Part shown: positions 1-11,938 of the stretch, piece after piece
Numbering within the stretch: position 1 is the first letter of the stretch
Layout: every line of letters begins with the position of its first letter
DNA from: Sipunculus nudus
Taxonomy: Eukaryota; Annelida; Sipuncula; Golfingiida; Sipunculidae
Direction of reading: 5' to 3'
Assembly (NCBI GenBank): GCA_026874595.1
Contig: CM049306.1
Location: forward strand, 9,817,019 to 9,881,018
DNA: 64,000 nt
Notes under the pieces: generated by a model
What the model saw: the letters and a program-made list of their open reading frames with translations, nothing else
What the model was told of the DNA's origin: nothing
Database searches by the model: none
Program-made: the position numbers and the translations under genes

Positions 1-1169
1 GTAGGTCCGATGTGGGAAAGGTAGATGAGTGTGCACACAAGCCTGATTTTTAAATTTTCCATACCAAACAAATCCTGGTAACCTCTTATGTATCACGCCC
101 AAACCTGGTTTGATATTTATTACCCAACCAGCTGTAGGAATGCATATTTTTTTCGAGTAAATTTAAAATATGAAGAGGGACTATTTCTTTATAGTAAATA
201 TTTTAATATGAAATTTTATTGATGCCTGACATGTATAACATGACTTGTATTCCTACACCCACATGCATATTCTTACATAGAACTAAAGTGATCCATGTTA
301 AACATAAGAAATTAAATCTATAACCCTCTTTCACTCTTTATATAATAGCTAATTGTCAGTTTCAAAATTTATGGATGTCATTATCACTTACCAGCTACAT
401 GCATATGTTTAATTTCAAAATAATAAGAGGCTATATTTCGAAGTAGTAAACATTTTATATGGTATTTCATTGATGTCTGACACGTCACACATTGCGATTC
501 TTACACAAACAGTGATTCATATAAATCATAAGAAAAATTAAATTTGTAACCCTCTAAAATGCAACTATAATTATAAGTCCTAAGCCTGTTTGGAGGTATG
601 GAACTCATGAAAATACATGTATGATGCGGGGCCGAACAGGTGAGGCATAAAATTAATTAAATAAGTTAAGTGTTAGGCTTAGGCTAAACAACTGATAACA
701 GTATTAACATAAACAGACATGCATGAGCACAAATATGGGTTGGTAAGTAAAACTGGTAGCATCCTTGATAACTGTGAGAACTTGAATGAAACGGGGTTCA
801 TCACAAAAAGTTGTGTTTACATCTGACAATCAATGCTATGTGTACATGCGTAAAAATATACTAAAATAAGGCAGTCTGCTTAAAAGTGAAGGAGACGTTT
901 GTGAATTAACTTTTTATTCATGATATATAAATAAAAACTATATATGTACAGTTATGATAATGTTCTTAAAATATGTTTCCAAATAGATTTTATAACATTA
1001 AAGACTTGAGATAGTAAAGTGAATGGTTATAACATAATTTTTTTTAATGTTTTGTTATATCCTGTTATAATTTGTTATTTTGATATGTTATTTTTTTCAT
1101 TCTATTTAAATTATTACATTTTAGAAATGTCATATGAAAAAATTCTCATAACTCTTTTAGAATATAGTT
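1..1169. other. AT-rich non-coding DNA
   Basis: I see no convincing exon, RNA gene or repeat structure here. Short A/T runs and scattered stops occur in all frames. Confidence 0.6.
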
Positions 1170-2855
1170 GTATCCCCAGACAAAGTCGGGGGATACTATG
1201 TTTTCATACCGGTCCCACCGCTGCCACCGCCGCCGCCACATATAAATCTTGTTGGAGCAATAACCCAAAAAATATTTCACGGAAAATTACCAAACTTGGT
1301 ATATGTATAGATATGGGTAAGAGGACGACGCCTATTTAAAATGAGGTCATGACCTTGACTAGGAGAGTGTCCTTGACCTTGAATAAGTCCAATTTTGGGG
1401 AAAATCACACAAATTCTTTAATATCTCAAGAAATCTTGCATGGATTTATCCCAAAATCAAGTTGATGGAAGATCATGGATAGGGTTGTCATGTTCCAGAA
1501 ACTGGTGGCACCACCTATTATTCTTTGTTTTCGTGCCGTTTAATACCCCCAAAATTGCCACCTTACAGTACTGTGAGCATTATAAGTCAAAAACTAATGG
1601 ACAGATTTCTTTTATATTATGCATATACATAGGTATGGGTTATGGGATGATGCTTATTTAAATTGGGGTCATGACCTTTCCTATAATAGTGGCCTTGACC
1701 TTGAATATTGCCATATTTGGTGAAAATCACACACTTCTTATGATATCTCCAGTGTTGATAGCCATATGGATTTCAAACATGACTTATGTATGGCCCACCA
1801 CTAAAGTAAGAACGCTATAGGTTCTAGGGTCATGAGGTCAAAGGTCAAGGTCACTGGACTGGCATTTTAAAAGATACTGTGGATGCATTTTAAGCCAAAC
1901 TTTCATCCCAGGTCTTCCATCTTGAATATATAGCTCACTTGCCAATAGTGGATGATCCATATAAATTTTCGGGTCACAAGGTCAAAGGCTTTTATTGATG
2001 TAATGATTTCAAACTTGACTTATATATGTCCCATTGAAAAGCAAGACCCAAATTGATTTTGGGGTCATGAGGTCAAGGTCAAGGTCACAGGACACATCTT
2101 TAAAAAGATTGTGGATGCAATTTCAGCCAAACATTTCATCTCAGACCTTTCTTCTTGCACATATAAGTCATCTGCCAATAGAGGAAGACCCCTATCAATT
2201 TTGAGGTCATGAGGTCAAAGGTGAAGGTCACAGGAGCCATCTGTCCAAAAATAAGTTTCTGGATGATAATTCCTTCTTTTATTGATGTATGGATTTCAAA
2301 CTTGACTTGTATTTGACCCATTGGAAAAGCAAGACCGGAATTGAATTTGGGGTCATGAGGTCAAAGGTCAAGGTCACAGGAAACCTCTTTAAAAGATTGT
2401 GGATGCATTTTCAGCCAAACAATTCATCTCAGATCTTTCATCTTGCACATATAGTTCACCTGCCAAGAGTGGAAGACCCCTATCAATTTTGAGGTCACAA
2501 AGTCAAAGGTGAAGGTCACAGGAGCCATCTGTCCAAAAATAAGTTTCTGGATGATAATTCCTGCTTTATTGATGTATAGATTTCAAACTTGACTTGCATA
2601 TGTCCCATTGGAAAAGCAAGACCCAAATTGATTTTGGGGTCATGAGGTCAAAGGTCAAGGGCACAGGACACATCTTTAAAAAGATCAAGGTCACAGGACC
2701 AACATCTTCAACAAGATTGTGGATTGTTAGATGGAAGAAACAATAAAAATGCTAAGTGTCAGTATATGCTGCTAAAAATGGGGGTCTATTCTTGTAGGGG
2801 GGGGGGCTACTATGTCTGGGGATACTCTGGCACCGGCGGTGCCAAGAAATGTCTA
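1170..2855 (+). mobile_element. Dispersed element, family C copy 1 (hairpin head GTATCCCC...GGGGATAC)
   Basis: The left end has a small hairpin: GTATCCCCAGAC, AAA, then GTCGGGGGATAC. The right end carries GTCTGGGGATAC at 2814-2825, the inverse of the outermost 12 bases. The interior holds two kinds of tandem units. The first is about 330 bp with 'gaggtcatgacc' and 'gtggcaccacct' marks (1200-1760). The second repeats about four times from 1760 to 2700 and carries runs of AGGTCA half-sites. A (G)n tract precedes the right end, and an ending in CTAGTT lies at about 2855. No transposase frame is visible, so this is a non-autonomous element. It matches 11939-13523. Confidence 0.75.
1835..2660 (+). 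promoter_or_regulatory. AGGTCA half-site arrays (nuclear-receptor-like direct repeats)
   Basis: Perfect AGGTCA hexamers lie at 1835-1840, 1842-1847 and 1848-1853; at 2070-2075, 2076-2081 and 2082-2087; and at 2358-2363, 2365-2370 and 2371-2376. Further near-copies fall at about 2210, 2490 and 2643. One-base spacing (DR1) and zero spacing (DR0) both occur. AGGTCA direct repeats are the classic binding sites of nuclear receptors, and TCAAGGTCA fits monomeric FTZ-F1/ERR-type receptors. The hexamers are plain in the sequence, but binding in vivo is only inference. Confidence 0.45.
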
Positions 2856-3419
2856 GTTAAAATATTTCTTTCATTCAGATATGCATTATTTTGAAAGAGT
2901 TGTTCAACAAAAGAGTCAGTATAATTAAAAGTTAAAGAGACTGTTGTTATATATTAGAAGCTGGCATTTTTATACTGCCGATAGTTTAGGCACTTCCTAT
3001 AAATATAATGACCTATATATTAAATTTTTCAAAACTACATTAAAATTTAAGATAAATTTACAATTCAGTACATCTTCCGCCAAGTCACATTCAAATTTCA
3101 GTATCATCCTTTTCTTCATGAACCTAGTCTATTCACTCCAAGAAATCTTCAGGTAGGCCTACCAGATCAAAATTTTCTGCCATCTTAAGTTTCTGCTAGG
3201 TGCGGGTAGGTTTTTTTTCATTGTAAAGCAGACTACATTTCTAGGAAAAAGTACTCCCATGGTTTCCAGGTATATACATTGGTTAAAGGGGGCCCCATCA
3301 TTATTTAGTTCCTAATTTTTTATTTTAATGTACATAGATAATTCTTGGTGAACACATACTTTTATTTTATTTAGGCCTTTAACTTTTTAAGACCATTCAA
3401 TGAAAAAAAATGGTTAGAA

Positions 3420-3560
3420 GACACTAGCATGGTATGGAATGTAGTTCTGACACTAGCATGGTATGGAATGTAGTTCTGACACTAGCATGGTATGGAATGT
3501 AGTTCTGACACTAGCATGGTATGGAATGTAGTTTTGACACTAGCATGGTATGGAATGCGA
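3420..3560. repeat. 29-bp tandem repeat, about five copies
   Basis: The unit begins GACACTAGCATGGTATGG. It recurs at 3420, 3449, 3478, 3507 and 3536 with almost no change, which suggests recent slippage or unequal exchange. Confidence 0.95.
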
Positions 3561-4676
3561 TACCAGTTGAGTTTGAAATCCTTGTATTTGCCCTTGTATC
3601 AGGTGGTCACATGTACAGTGGGGGTGATAAATCATATTACCTCAGTTGCCACATGCTGACTTCCATGACATTTTGTTTTATATAATTTTGTTAATGAGTT
3701 CCCCAGGTTTATGGTAATTAACTAATAAATACAGAATTAAAAGATTTATAGTGACATTTAAAGTAGATGGTAGGGATTGGCAAGAAAATGGTGTTCACTA
3801 ACCATATGCGTAGAGAATGCCTTGAGGGTTTTGTTTTGATTTGTGATCCTTCAAAAAAATCTCAGAGGTGAAATCAAATTTTCTCTGACAAAGCACAGCA
3901 GGGGAGTGTTATTTCCTAATAGGTCTTAGGTTGTTATTGAATATGTATATAAGAATAAACATGTCATGTACACAGACTGTTACAGAAAAACAGGGCATTG
4001 TATCTATAAGCCCCTACTAAAACCTTTAGGTCAGGCAAATAATGTATTACATTCTGATTCTATTAAAATACATGGCACATAAGCTAAAGTAAATTTGCTG
4101 CCATAGATTTTGCATAAGCTAAGCCTATTTACTGGCGTAAAAGAGGTGTTCCCATTTATTTTCACAATAAAATTGAGATTGTATGGAATAGAAAACTAAT
4201 GTATGTAGCAGGAAGATGAGAATCTGGGAGGATCCAGAATCTTCCTGGAAATTTCATAAAGAACCTTTTTATGATTAAATACAGACATGTCCTTTAGTAG
4301 TAAGAAAATGGAAATATTGTGTAGCAAGAGTATTGTGATCTGCTAAGATGGCTAACATCTGTCATGATCAGGTGTTGTTCAGACCTCATTAACAGCAGTG
4401 TGTAACTATAAATGTAGATTTATACATCCCATTGAGTTACTTTACTTCTGTGTGCTACCACTGTTTTTCAACTCATCATCACCATTAATGTGTAATTATT
4501 CTTGTCATTGTCAGTTTCAGCCTCATCACAGTGGGTCTAATTAACTTTACCAAGCTCTCAGAGAGCTGCGATGATAAACCAACACATACCTAAATCTTGT
4601 ACCACCTCAGCTGTTGCCACTTTTCTGGTTTGGTATAAAATATTTTAATCACATACCCAAAAAAGCAGTTCCTGAT
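3561..4676. other. Non-coding unique sequence
   Basis: I see no exon, RNA gene or ordered repeat in this AT-rich stretch. Confidence 0.55.
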
Positions 4677-5798
4677 CTAGAGCTTTAAAAGTAAACTTTC
4701 AAAAGAACTTGGTTTTATGAATTTAGCAGATGGAGAAGGGGCTGGTTGTTTGAACCCTGCAGGTTGAGTAGGGGCTGGTTGTCTGAACATTGCAGGTGGA
4801 GTAGGGTCTGGTTGTCTGAACCCTGCAGGTTGAGTAGGGGCTGGTTGTCTGAACCCTGCAGGTGGAGTAAGGGCTGGTTGTCTGAACATTGCAGGTGGAG
4901 TAGGGTCTGGTTGTCTAACCCTGCAGGTGGAGTAGGGGCTGGTTGTCTGAGCCCAGCCGGTGGCTGGAATATGAGTTTGTGATCTGTGTAGATGAGATTG
5001 CTGGAATAGGAGTTGATGTTTGAACTCAGATGGTGGACTAGGGGCTGGTTGTCTAAACCCAGCACAGGCTAGGGGCTGATTGTCTGAACCCTGCAGGTGG
5101 AGCAGGGGCTGGTTGTCCGAACCCTGAAAGTGGAGAGGGGCTGGTTGTCTAACCCTGCAGGTGGAGTAGGGGCTGGTTATCTGAGCCCAGCCTGTGGCTG
5201 GAATAGGAGTTTGTGATCTGAGATGAGCAGATTGCTGGAATAGGATTTGATGTTTTAACTCAGCAGGTGGACTAGGGGCTGGTTGTCTGAACCCTGTAGG
5301 AGGACTAGAGGCTGGTTGTCTGAACCCTGTAGGTGGACTAGGGGCTGGGTGTCTGAACCCTGCAGGCTGACTAGAGGCTGGTTGCCTGAACCATGGTGGA
5401 GTAGGGGCTGGTTGTTTGAGCCCAGCCGGTGGCTGGAATAAGAGTTTGTGATCTGATATGAGCAGATTGCTGGAATAAGAGTTGATGTTTGAACTCAGCA
5501 GGTGGACTAGGGGCTGGTTGTCTGAACCCTGTAGGTGGACTAGGGGCTGGTTGTCTGAACCCTGCAGGCGGATTAGGGGCGGGTTGTCTGAACCCTGCAG
5601 GCTGACTAGAGGCTGGTTGTCTGTCAGCTTAGCTGGAGGAGTAGGGGCTGGTTGTCTGAGATGAGCCGGTTGTGTAAGGGTACTTGTCTGAGCTAAGCAG
5701 GTGGCAAAGGGGTTGGTGATCTGAGCTGAGCAGGTGGCTGAATAGCCGATACTGTCATTTGAAAGTGGTATGGCTGACAGGAAAGCTTTACCTTGCAA
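4677..5798 (-). CDS. 373-codon Pro/Gln-rich open frame across the 33-bp minisatellite; doubtful gene
   Basis: The - strand frame opens with MQGKAFLSAIPLSNDSIGYS and runs through many GFRQPAPTPPA-type 11-residue repeats to SFESLLLKL. It has no signal peptide, no membrane helix and no known domain. Two other frames of the same array are also open, as expected when the unit length is divisible by three, so openness is weak evidence. Proline-rich repeats do occur in mollusc secreted matrix proteins, but nothing here shows transcription. I regard it as a repeat by-product unless RNA data say otherwise. Confidence 0.15.
   Translation of the reverse strand: MQGKAFLSAIPLSNDSIGYSATCSAQITNPFATCLAQTSTLTQPAHLRQPAPTPPAKLTDNQPLVSLQGSDNPPLIRLQGSDNQPLVHLQGSDNQPLVHLLSSNINSYSSNLLISDHKLLFQPPAGLKQPAPTPPWFRQPASSQPAGFRHPAPSPPTGFRQPASSPPTGFRQPAPSPPAELKHQILFQQSAHLRSQTPIPATGWAQITSPYSTCRVRQPAPLHFQGSDNQPLLHLQGSDNQPLACAGFRQPAPSPPSEFKHQLLFQQSHLHRSQTHIPATGWAQTTSPYSTCRVRQPDPTPPAMFRQPALTPPAGFRQPAPTQPAGFRQPDPTPPAMFRQPAPTQPAGFKQPAPSPSAKFIKPSSFESLLLKL
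4735..5740. repeat. 33-bp minisatellite with higher-order structure
   Basis: The unit is about 33 bp (GGGGCTGGTTGTCTGAACCC followed by tgcaggtggagta). It repeats with variants across about 1 kb. A longer block containing 'ggctggaatagga' and 'gatctgagatgagcagattg' interrupts it three times (about 4960, 5198 and 5431), giving a higher-order period near 235 bp. Because 33 is a multiple of three, long open frames arise in several frames on both strands. The longest is on the - strand (4677-5798). Confidence 0.9.
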
Positions 5799-5799
5799 T

Positions 5800-6847
5800 T
5801 CTCATTAAATAAGCATTCCTGTAATTTTATAAATGTTTGTTTATAGGTAAAGGTGAATACTTGGCATATTAATTTTAAAGCAAATACAGTGAATGAATCC
5901 ATTTATTTTTAATACTGGCTGATATTTGTGCAGGCTAGATGATGAAGGGGTCATTACTATGGTTATAACAAAGTTAAATTGTATAGTCCTTCACAGAAGT
6001 GAATTGTGAAAAGGTTTTTGGTGGAGCTTGGATCAGATATCAGAGTTTTGGTAATGGTAAAATATCATATATTTGTATAATGCCCAGTGTTTTGTGTATG
6101 ACATACACATCCAGTACATTATATGAACCTTAAGTAACTGAGCAGAAATGTACAACCCTAGCAAGCATGATAAATATCCCATTAATCTGTCATTGAATTC
6201 ATACTCAGAATAAACTACATTGGTTCAGGCCACCGAGGGTAATAACGCTGACAGGTCTGGAAAGTCTGCCCAGTGTTAGATGGCTAGCAAGCACATGGTA
6301 CAAATCACATCAAGGTCGCGTTTCTCTGTATTGCAACATCAGCTTGAAAAAAAAGGGCATAAACATACCCAAGCATGGTGTACTAAGAGTTTCAGGAAAC
6401 CTCTGTTAATATCAGTGCAAACAAATATTATCTTATCTTGCTGTTTTCTTCATGTTTTATTACTTACATCAAAACGTTTTTTTTTTTTTTTTGCAGTCTT
6501 TCTCTGATATCATTATTCCACTGCGTATTTTAGTAATCAAATGTAATGGATGTGTTCCAAACAGTTTTTGTAGAGAGGGCAAAAATGTGAATGCAGCATC
6601 ATAATTACTTTGTTTGTACATCTTTCTCTGATCAGTTTGAAATCTTAAGGTGACACCTGGTATGGGAATACAGTACCATAAGACAGTTAAAAAAAAAGGA
6701 ATTGGCCAGTATAAAAAAATCATAGGCTTACACCATATAAGAGCAGTCTTGCTCATATTTCTCTTTGTTCCTCCTTGTGGATTTATAATGTAATACATAG
6801 CCCTGATAGTCTTAGTCTTAGCTGCTTGGACAAAAACCTTGGTATAT
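5800..6847. other. Non-coding unique sequence
   Basis: I see only short open frames and homopolymer runs (T-run near 6478). No supported feature. Confidence 0.5.
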
Positions 6848-6852
6848 ATGTT

Positions 6853-7050
6853 CATTGGCAGGTCCAGAGGAGGGTCCATGGGGTCCTGTCCCCTCCAATT
6901 CGGGCCGCAACAACCTGTTATTCAGGAGTTTAAACCAGTTTTTTGGACCTGGACCCCTCCTATTTTGGGTGAGGGGACCCTTTTTTATGTTTTATTATTA
7001 GTCTTTCTGGGTTGGACCCTCCCCTTTCCAAAATCCTGGATCCGCTTCTG
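6853..7050 (-). mobile_element. 198-bp non-autonomous DNA transposon (GATCCAGG-ended) with 5-bp target duplication
   Basis: Read on the - strand it starts CAGAAGCGGATCCAGGATTT and ends in CTGCCAATG. It is bracketed by ATGTT at 6848-6852 and 7051-7055, a clean 5-bp target-site duplication. A second copy lies in opposite orientation at 62857-63060. The ends recall widespread hAT-like miniature elements that begin CAGGGGCGGATCC. Five-base duplications fit some hAT subgroups, but the superfamily call is tentative. No coding capacity. Confidence 0.85.
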
Positions 7051-7441
7051 ATGTTAAGCCCCAAATGTGAAAAGTTCATGAAATAGGCATTTAAAACTGA
7101 GAATTTCTGCTGGATTCTGATCATGTTTCAGTCGTATAATACTATTTTATATATCTGAGTAATATTTAATCAAACATTAATATCTAATTTAAAACTAAAT
7201 TCTAAATGCAAAAATGCCACACTGTACCACACAGGTGACTAACACATGAAACCATGCATTTCCATGTAACAACTCTTAATTATGCTCATTATAGGGTAGG
7301 AAATGATTTATAAATAATAATGGTTAATAGTGACCATCCCACTAGGCATATATGCAAGCAGATAGTCACAAGGAATCATTCAAACAGTCTATATATATAC
7401 CCAACACAACTGTGAAATATATATCTGTGGTAGTTTAGTTG

Positions 7442-7558
7442 TCCATTTCATGTAATGGACAAGAAGAATTGAGCAATTTTGGCCATTTTATGAAATGGGC
7501 AAGTCATTTGCTCGTTTCATGAACTAGGCATATGGCTGCCCATTTCATGAAATGGGCA
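7442..7558. repeat. Cluster of four near-palindromes built on CCATTTCATGAAATGG
   Basis: Variants of an even palindrome centred on TTTCATGAAA occur four times, about 30-40 bp apart, between 7442 and 7558. The last (7537-7558) is a perfect 22-bp palindrome with core CCCATTTCATGAAATGGG. Each could extrude as a short cruciform or act as a dimeric binding site. Confidence 0.75.
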
Positions 7559-8000
7559 ATTTCTCATTTTGGGTGTAACATATATTCAGTGTAACATCTA
7601 AATCTTTATCTCTATCTACCTATCTGTTTATCTATTTATCTTATAAATGTATTATCTTTTTTTAGACATAGCTTGTTCTAGTATGAAAAATTACAATCTT
7701 TTATTCACTTGATTTATTTAGTGGGAAATTAATGTTTTTCTGTTGACTGAAATAAGGAAGTAAATCATCTGTTTTAATCTGTTCTTAATTCAGGGAGCAT
7801 TGCTGTGGTACACATTACCATCATACCTTACCATCATGAGACAGAATACAGTCCTGTGTGGTCCTTAGTAGACTTAGAATGGCTGCATATCTGTAATTAA
7901 GTCAACTGACAAAGCACTACCGATCTTCCATTGTTAAAGAATCATGCTGACGATGTAGAAGAAACAAAAGAGATAAGAAGGAAGGAAGGATATGATGTGT

Positions 8001-8175
8001 ACAGTGAAACCTGTGTTTAAAGACCACCCATGGGAAAACTAGTCTAGATTCACAGGTGGTCTCATTACACAGGTCAATAAAAACCAAGATCACTGCTTTT
8101 GGTTAACGCAAAGGGTGGTCATAATAGGCTGGTGGTCTTATTAGACAGGTGCTCTTTCAGACAAGCTCGGCTATA
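8001..8175 (+). repeat. Dispersed repeat of the ACAGTGAAACCT...GACCACC type
   Basis: It starts ACAGTGAAACCTGTGTTTAA and contains several GACCACC / GGTGGTC words in both orientations ('ggtggtctcatta', 'ggtggtcttatta'). A related fragment at 60472-60600 starts ACAGTTAAACCTCACCGAAT. This word pattern is common in invertebrate repeats. The exact borders are unclear. Confidence 0.5.
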
Positions 8176-8774
8176 AATGTAATGTATGCATGGACATCTC
8201 AATAACTCTGTGTAGAAACTAAAAATTCTTTGAACAACATAAAAAGCATACTGTGTGCTGTCAGCTGAAACACTTGTTCTCTGTAATATGAAATAGACAG
8301 GCATGGATCATGGAATACATGAACAAATATATTATTTTCCTGAGACTCATGAGTCACAGTGTGACTGGGATATACTACTGTTAGTGCACTATACCTTTAC
8401 CTTTACTTTTTACATGCCACAGTCATAACAAATAAAAAATAAAAGTATTATGATCAGAGGACTTGACACTGTTATGTCTGATGTGTTATGTCTGATGTCT
8501 AACAAGGTATTGCATACCAGTAAACATGCCTTCAATTTTAAGCTTTGTGTCTCATGGGTTCAGAAATCTCATATCACTTTTATCAGCATAAATGGCTAAG
8601 GGAAAGAAATTGGACAATCATCAAAATCTGTGTTAAATGGATGGCTTACACGATATATTGATTTGTTTTACCTACCCATCAGTGCAAAGTAATAAACTGA
8701 CTGGAGGCTTTTGCACCAATATCCATGCAAGCAAAAGCCTCCGTGGAAATATAAATTTATCCATTGTGGGAAAT

Positions 8775-8893
8775 ACTGTGTAGTATTATTTACCTGTATA
8801 ATTCTTTTTTTCTCACTGTGTAGTATTATTTACCTGTATAATTCTTTTTTCTCACTGTGTAGTATTATTTACCTGTATAATTCTTTTTTTCTC
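8775..8893. repeat. 39-40 bp tandem triplication
   Basis: A unit beginning ACTGTGTAGTATTATTTACC occurs at 8775, 8815 and 8854 with only a T-run length change. It makes a repeated YLYNSFFSLCSII peptide in one short frame, which I regard as a shadow. Confidence 0.95.
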
Positions 8894-9184
8894 ACACTGT
8901 GGCCATCTTTTGATTTTGTATTCACTTTTCCCTGTTCCCAAGCAGCAATTATACTTTCCACTCTACACAGAAACCATACCTGTGCATGTCTATTTGTAGT
9001 TGCTTGCCCTTACAGGACGGCCAGTTTTCAAATTCAGGTAACCCCATTTTCAGTTTACCCAATTTTGAAATTGGGTAATCCATTTTGTTTGGATACCCCA
9101 TTCCATGTTTCAGATCACATCAACTTGAAACATATAACTCACTGAACTCCATAAAGAAAATCTGTGATTGAACCAGTGATTATT

Positions 9185-10000
9185 GTATCCGCCAAAACAA
9201 AGTTTTGCGGATACTATGTTTTTGACCGGGTTCTGCCACTGCCACCACCATGTTTGTTTCAGGAATAGGACTCTAAGACCACTGGACAGATTTTTCTGAA
9301 ACTTTACACAATTATCGGGTCACATGTGAACTGGTGCCAAAATATTTCGCTTGGACCTCTGACCTTTCCTCTCTCGAGTGTGTCAATCTGTGCGTATGTT
9401 TTGACACATTAACCCATATATCTGCAGACTCGTTTGACCAATCAGGAAAGAAATTTTGCACAAATGTAGCCCTTGGATAGCTTTATAACATACATAAAAA
9501 TGGTGGCGCCACCTGCAACCATTTTTCCACAGCATTCATCTGTTCATCTGCCTTGGGATAAAATCACTCATATCTCTGCAGTGAATGGACTTATCTGCCT
9601 AAAATTTGCATGTATATTCATCTTGGATAGCTTTCTCGATTTTATGGCAGGTGGCACCACCTACTTTCACCTTCAGCTGCAGACATCCAGGTTTATATCT
9701 CAGGACTGGTTTGATGTATCCTCCTGAAATTTTGCATGTGTGTAGATCTCACAAAGATCTTTATCATACACAAAACTGATGGTGCCACCTGCAACCATTT
9801 TTGCACAGCTTACGTCTGTTGTCTGCCAAGGGATAAAATCACTCATATCTTGGCAGTGGTTTGACTTATCTCCCTAAAATTTTGCATGTATGTACATCTG
9901 GATAGCTTTATGGATTTTGTGGCACATGGCGCCACCCTCATACACATTTTGGCTGCAGACTGCAGGTAGTCGCTTGTTGACTACCTGTGTTCTAGTTATA
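9185..10000 (+). mobile_element. Dispersed element, family D (hairpin head GTATCCGCC...GCGGATAC)
   Basis: The head hairpin is 9185-9214 (GTATCCGCCAAAAC, AAA, GTTTTGCGGATAC), followed by 'tatgtttttgaccggg' as in family C. The interior has two tandem units of about 280 bp: compare 9494-9661 with 9770-9940. Both carry 'ataaaatcactcatatct', 'aaaattttgcatgtat' and a GGTGGCGCCACC-type palindrome (9502-9513 perfect). The right end is probably near 9999, at 'gtgttctagtt'. No coding frame. Confidence 0.7.
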
Positions 10001-10067
10001 ACCTAAAGTAAGAAATAAAGATTCAATATAAAAAACTTTGTTTCATACAGTTCTTTCAATAAACCGT

Positions 10068-10400
10068 CAACAGGGTTGAAGCAGATCATGGCACAGCATA
10101 TACTGGTACCCCATTCTGTTTTGCTTTGAATTGATTACTGTAAATATGCGGTTAAGCCCCGTTGTTCTGCATGTAAAGGGTACACTTTGGTTAAATTTAA
10201 CACAAAGGGACTGGTATAGTTGAAAGAATATTTTCAGGATATTTTTACATGGGAGAAATATTTAAAAATCTCATCAATTTCCTTGGCTTCTGTCCAGGAA
10301 ATTTAGGTGAATGAAAAATCATTGGCCCTAAATCCAGTTTGGGTAATTAAAGTCTGGGCGAACGAACCAATATTTCACCCAATTTGGTCATTCCTGCGTT
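10068..10400 (+). repeat. Dispersed repeat, copy 1 of a pair (other copy 51926-52146)
   Basis: Both copies share 'gttgaagca-atcatggcac', 'ggttaagcccc-t', 'aaagggta-act-ggttaaatt' and 'ctcatcaatttcc', in the same order and strand. The copy here has about 25 extra bases after 'catggcac'. No coding frame or terminal repeat is recognised. Confidence 0.75.
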
Positions 10401-10809
10401 TTCTGCATATATTGCTATTTTTAGTTGTGTATATTCAATAAATGGAGAGGCCAGCCTTATCTTAAGATCTTAATGTCAGTTGTGATTGAAGCTGACCTCC
10501 ATTTTGTTGAGACCTATACACCAGCACACTTTCCAGAAAGGGATTCATAAGACATATGATCCTCCTGTTCCCTCCTGCATGACGTGTATTGGTTATCTGA
10601 CACTGACTGAAAAGCACAAAGAGGAAATAGATGAAAACCATATATATGTTAATGACAATGAGTATACTTTCATTGTTGTCAATTTAAAACTGAAAGATTG
10701 AATGTTCATGCAATTTAAATGCATGACCTCAGACTGTGTGAGTACTGATTGTGTACTTCAGTTTCCATCCCTTTAGCTTGTATGCAAAATTATATCCTTG
10801 TTTTATCCT

Positions 10810-11070
10810 AAAGACCCCGTTTCTGTAGCTTGAGCCTCTTTGGACCCCTTCCCAGTAGCTTGAGACTATTAAGACCCCTGCCACGTAGCAGAAGCCTCAT
10901 TAACCCATGGACTGTAGCTCTAGCCTCATAGACCCATGTACTTTAGCTTTAGCCTCAAGGACCCATGTACACAGAGCTCGAGCCTCATAGACCTATGCTC
11001 TGTAGCTCCAGCCTCATGGACCTGTGCCCTTAGCTTCAGCCTCATAGACCCCTTGTCTGGAGCTTCAGCA
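10810..11070 (+). repeat. Diverged 29-30 bp tandem repeat, about nine copies
   Basis: The unit resembles 'tgtagctctagcctcatagacccatg'. It repeats from about 10810 to 11070 with considerable drift, which suggests an old array. Confidence 0.85.
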
Positions 11071-11938
11071 TGCTGGGGACACACAGGTACAAAAGTACTG
11101 TTGTTCCAAATTTAATGCTGACCACTCTGTCATGTCTTGTACTCAAGCCTGTCTGATCGTGTTAGTTAAGAGACAACCACAAATCAATAAAATCATCTTA
11201 TACACAATACTGGATGTAACAAATCATCGTCTCAACATCCATGTGGCTCAGACTCATCAGATGTCATGTCACATGGTCTCTTTGAAGTCTTCTATCTGTT
11301 GGAGCTGAGGCGTTCCTTCAGGGTTTCGGACTGTTGATGGTTCTCAGTGGCATGCCAGTAATAAACAATAAAAACAGGTTTAATAGAATTCTATCATCAG
11401 CTTCAGTCAGAGGAAGAAATTGATTGCTGCAGCATGGTCTTTTCAATAAGAATGGATGACTTGGAAAGTGTAATAACATTCCCAGACTGTAGTGGAAAAA
11501 ATGTTTCACTACCATCTTCAAAAGTAATACATCAAAATATCTTTTACAGTTGTCTCCACAGAAATATATTACAGATGTATCCGTGGGTTATACACTCTGG
11601 GACCTTCTAGAGGACTCTGTGGACTGAAAAGGAAATCTAAGCTGGCTGAATGTACACACTTGTGTCTTTCCCCAGTAAACTGGTATAATATTCAAAATTT
11701 TTCTTGTAAATTTATATTGTGTGTCCAAAAAATCTTTGGTTATTAATTTGCATCTGTTAAATGTGCTTTAAATTGATGAACAAAAATGCATTGATGCATA
11801 ATTTAAATTAAATGATCAAAAAACAGTCTCTCTGAAATATCCTGAATATGTTCTGCATTTAAAATTAATAAAGTGGAGGCACATTACATTGAATTTTGTC
11901 AGATTGCAAAAGGACGACATTACTGTGAATTAATTATT

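Noticed and set aside
1019-1339. A 106-codon + strand gene
   Set aside because: The frame runs from AT-rich unique DNA straight into the head of a family C element, with no domain and no supporting signal.
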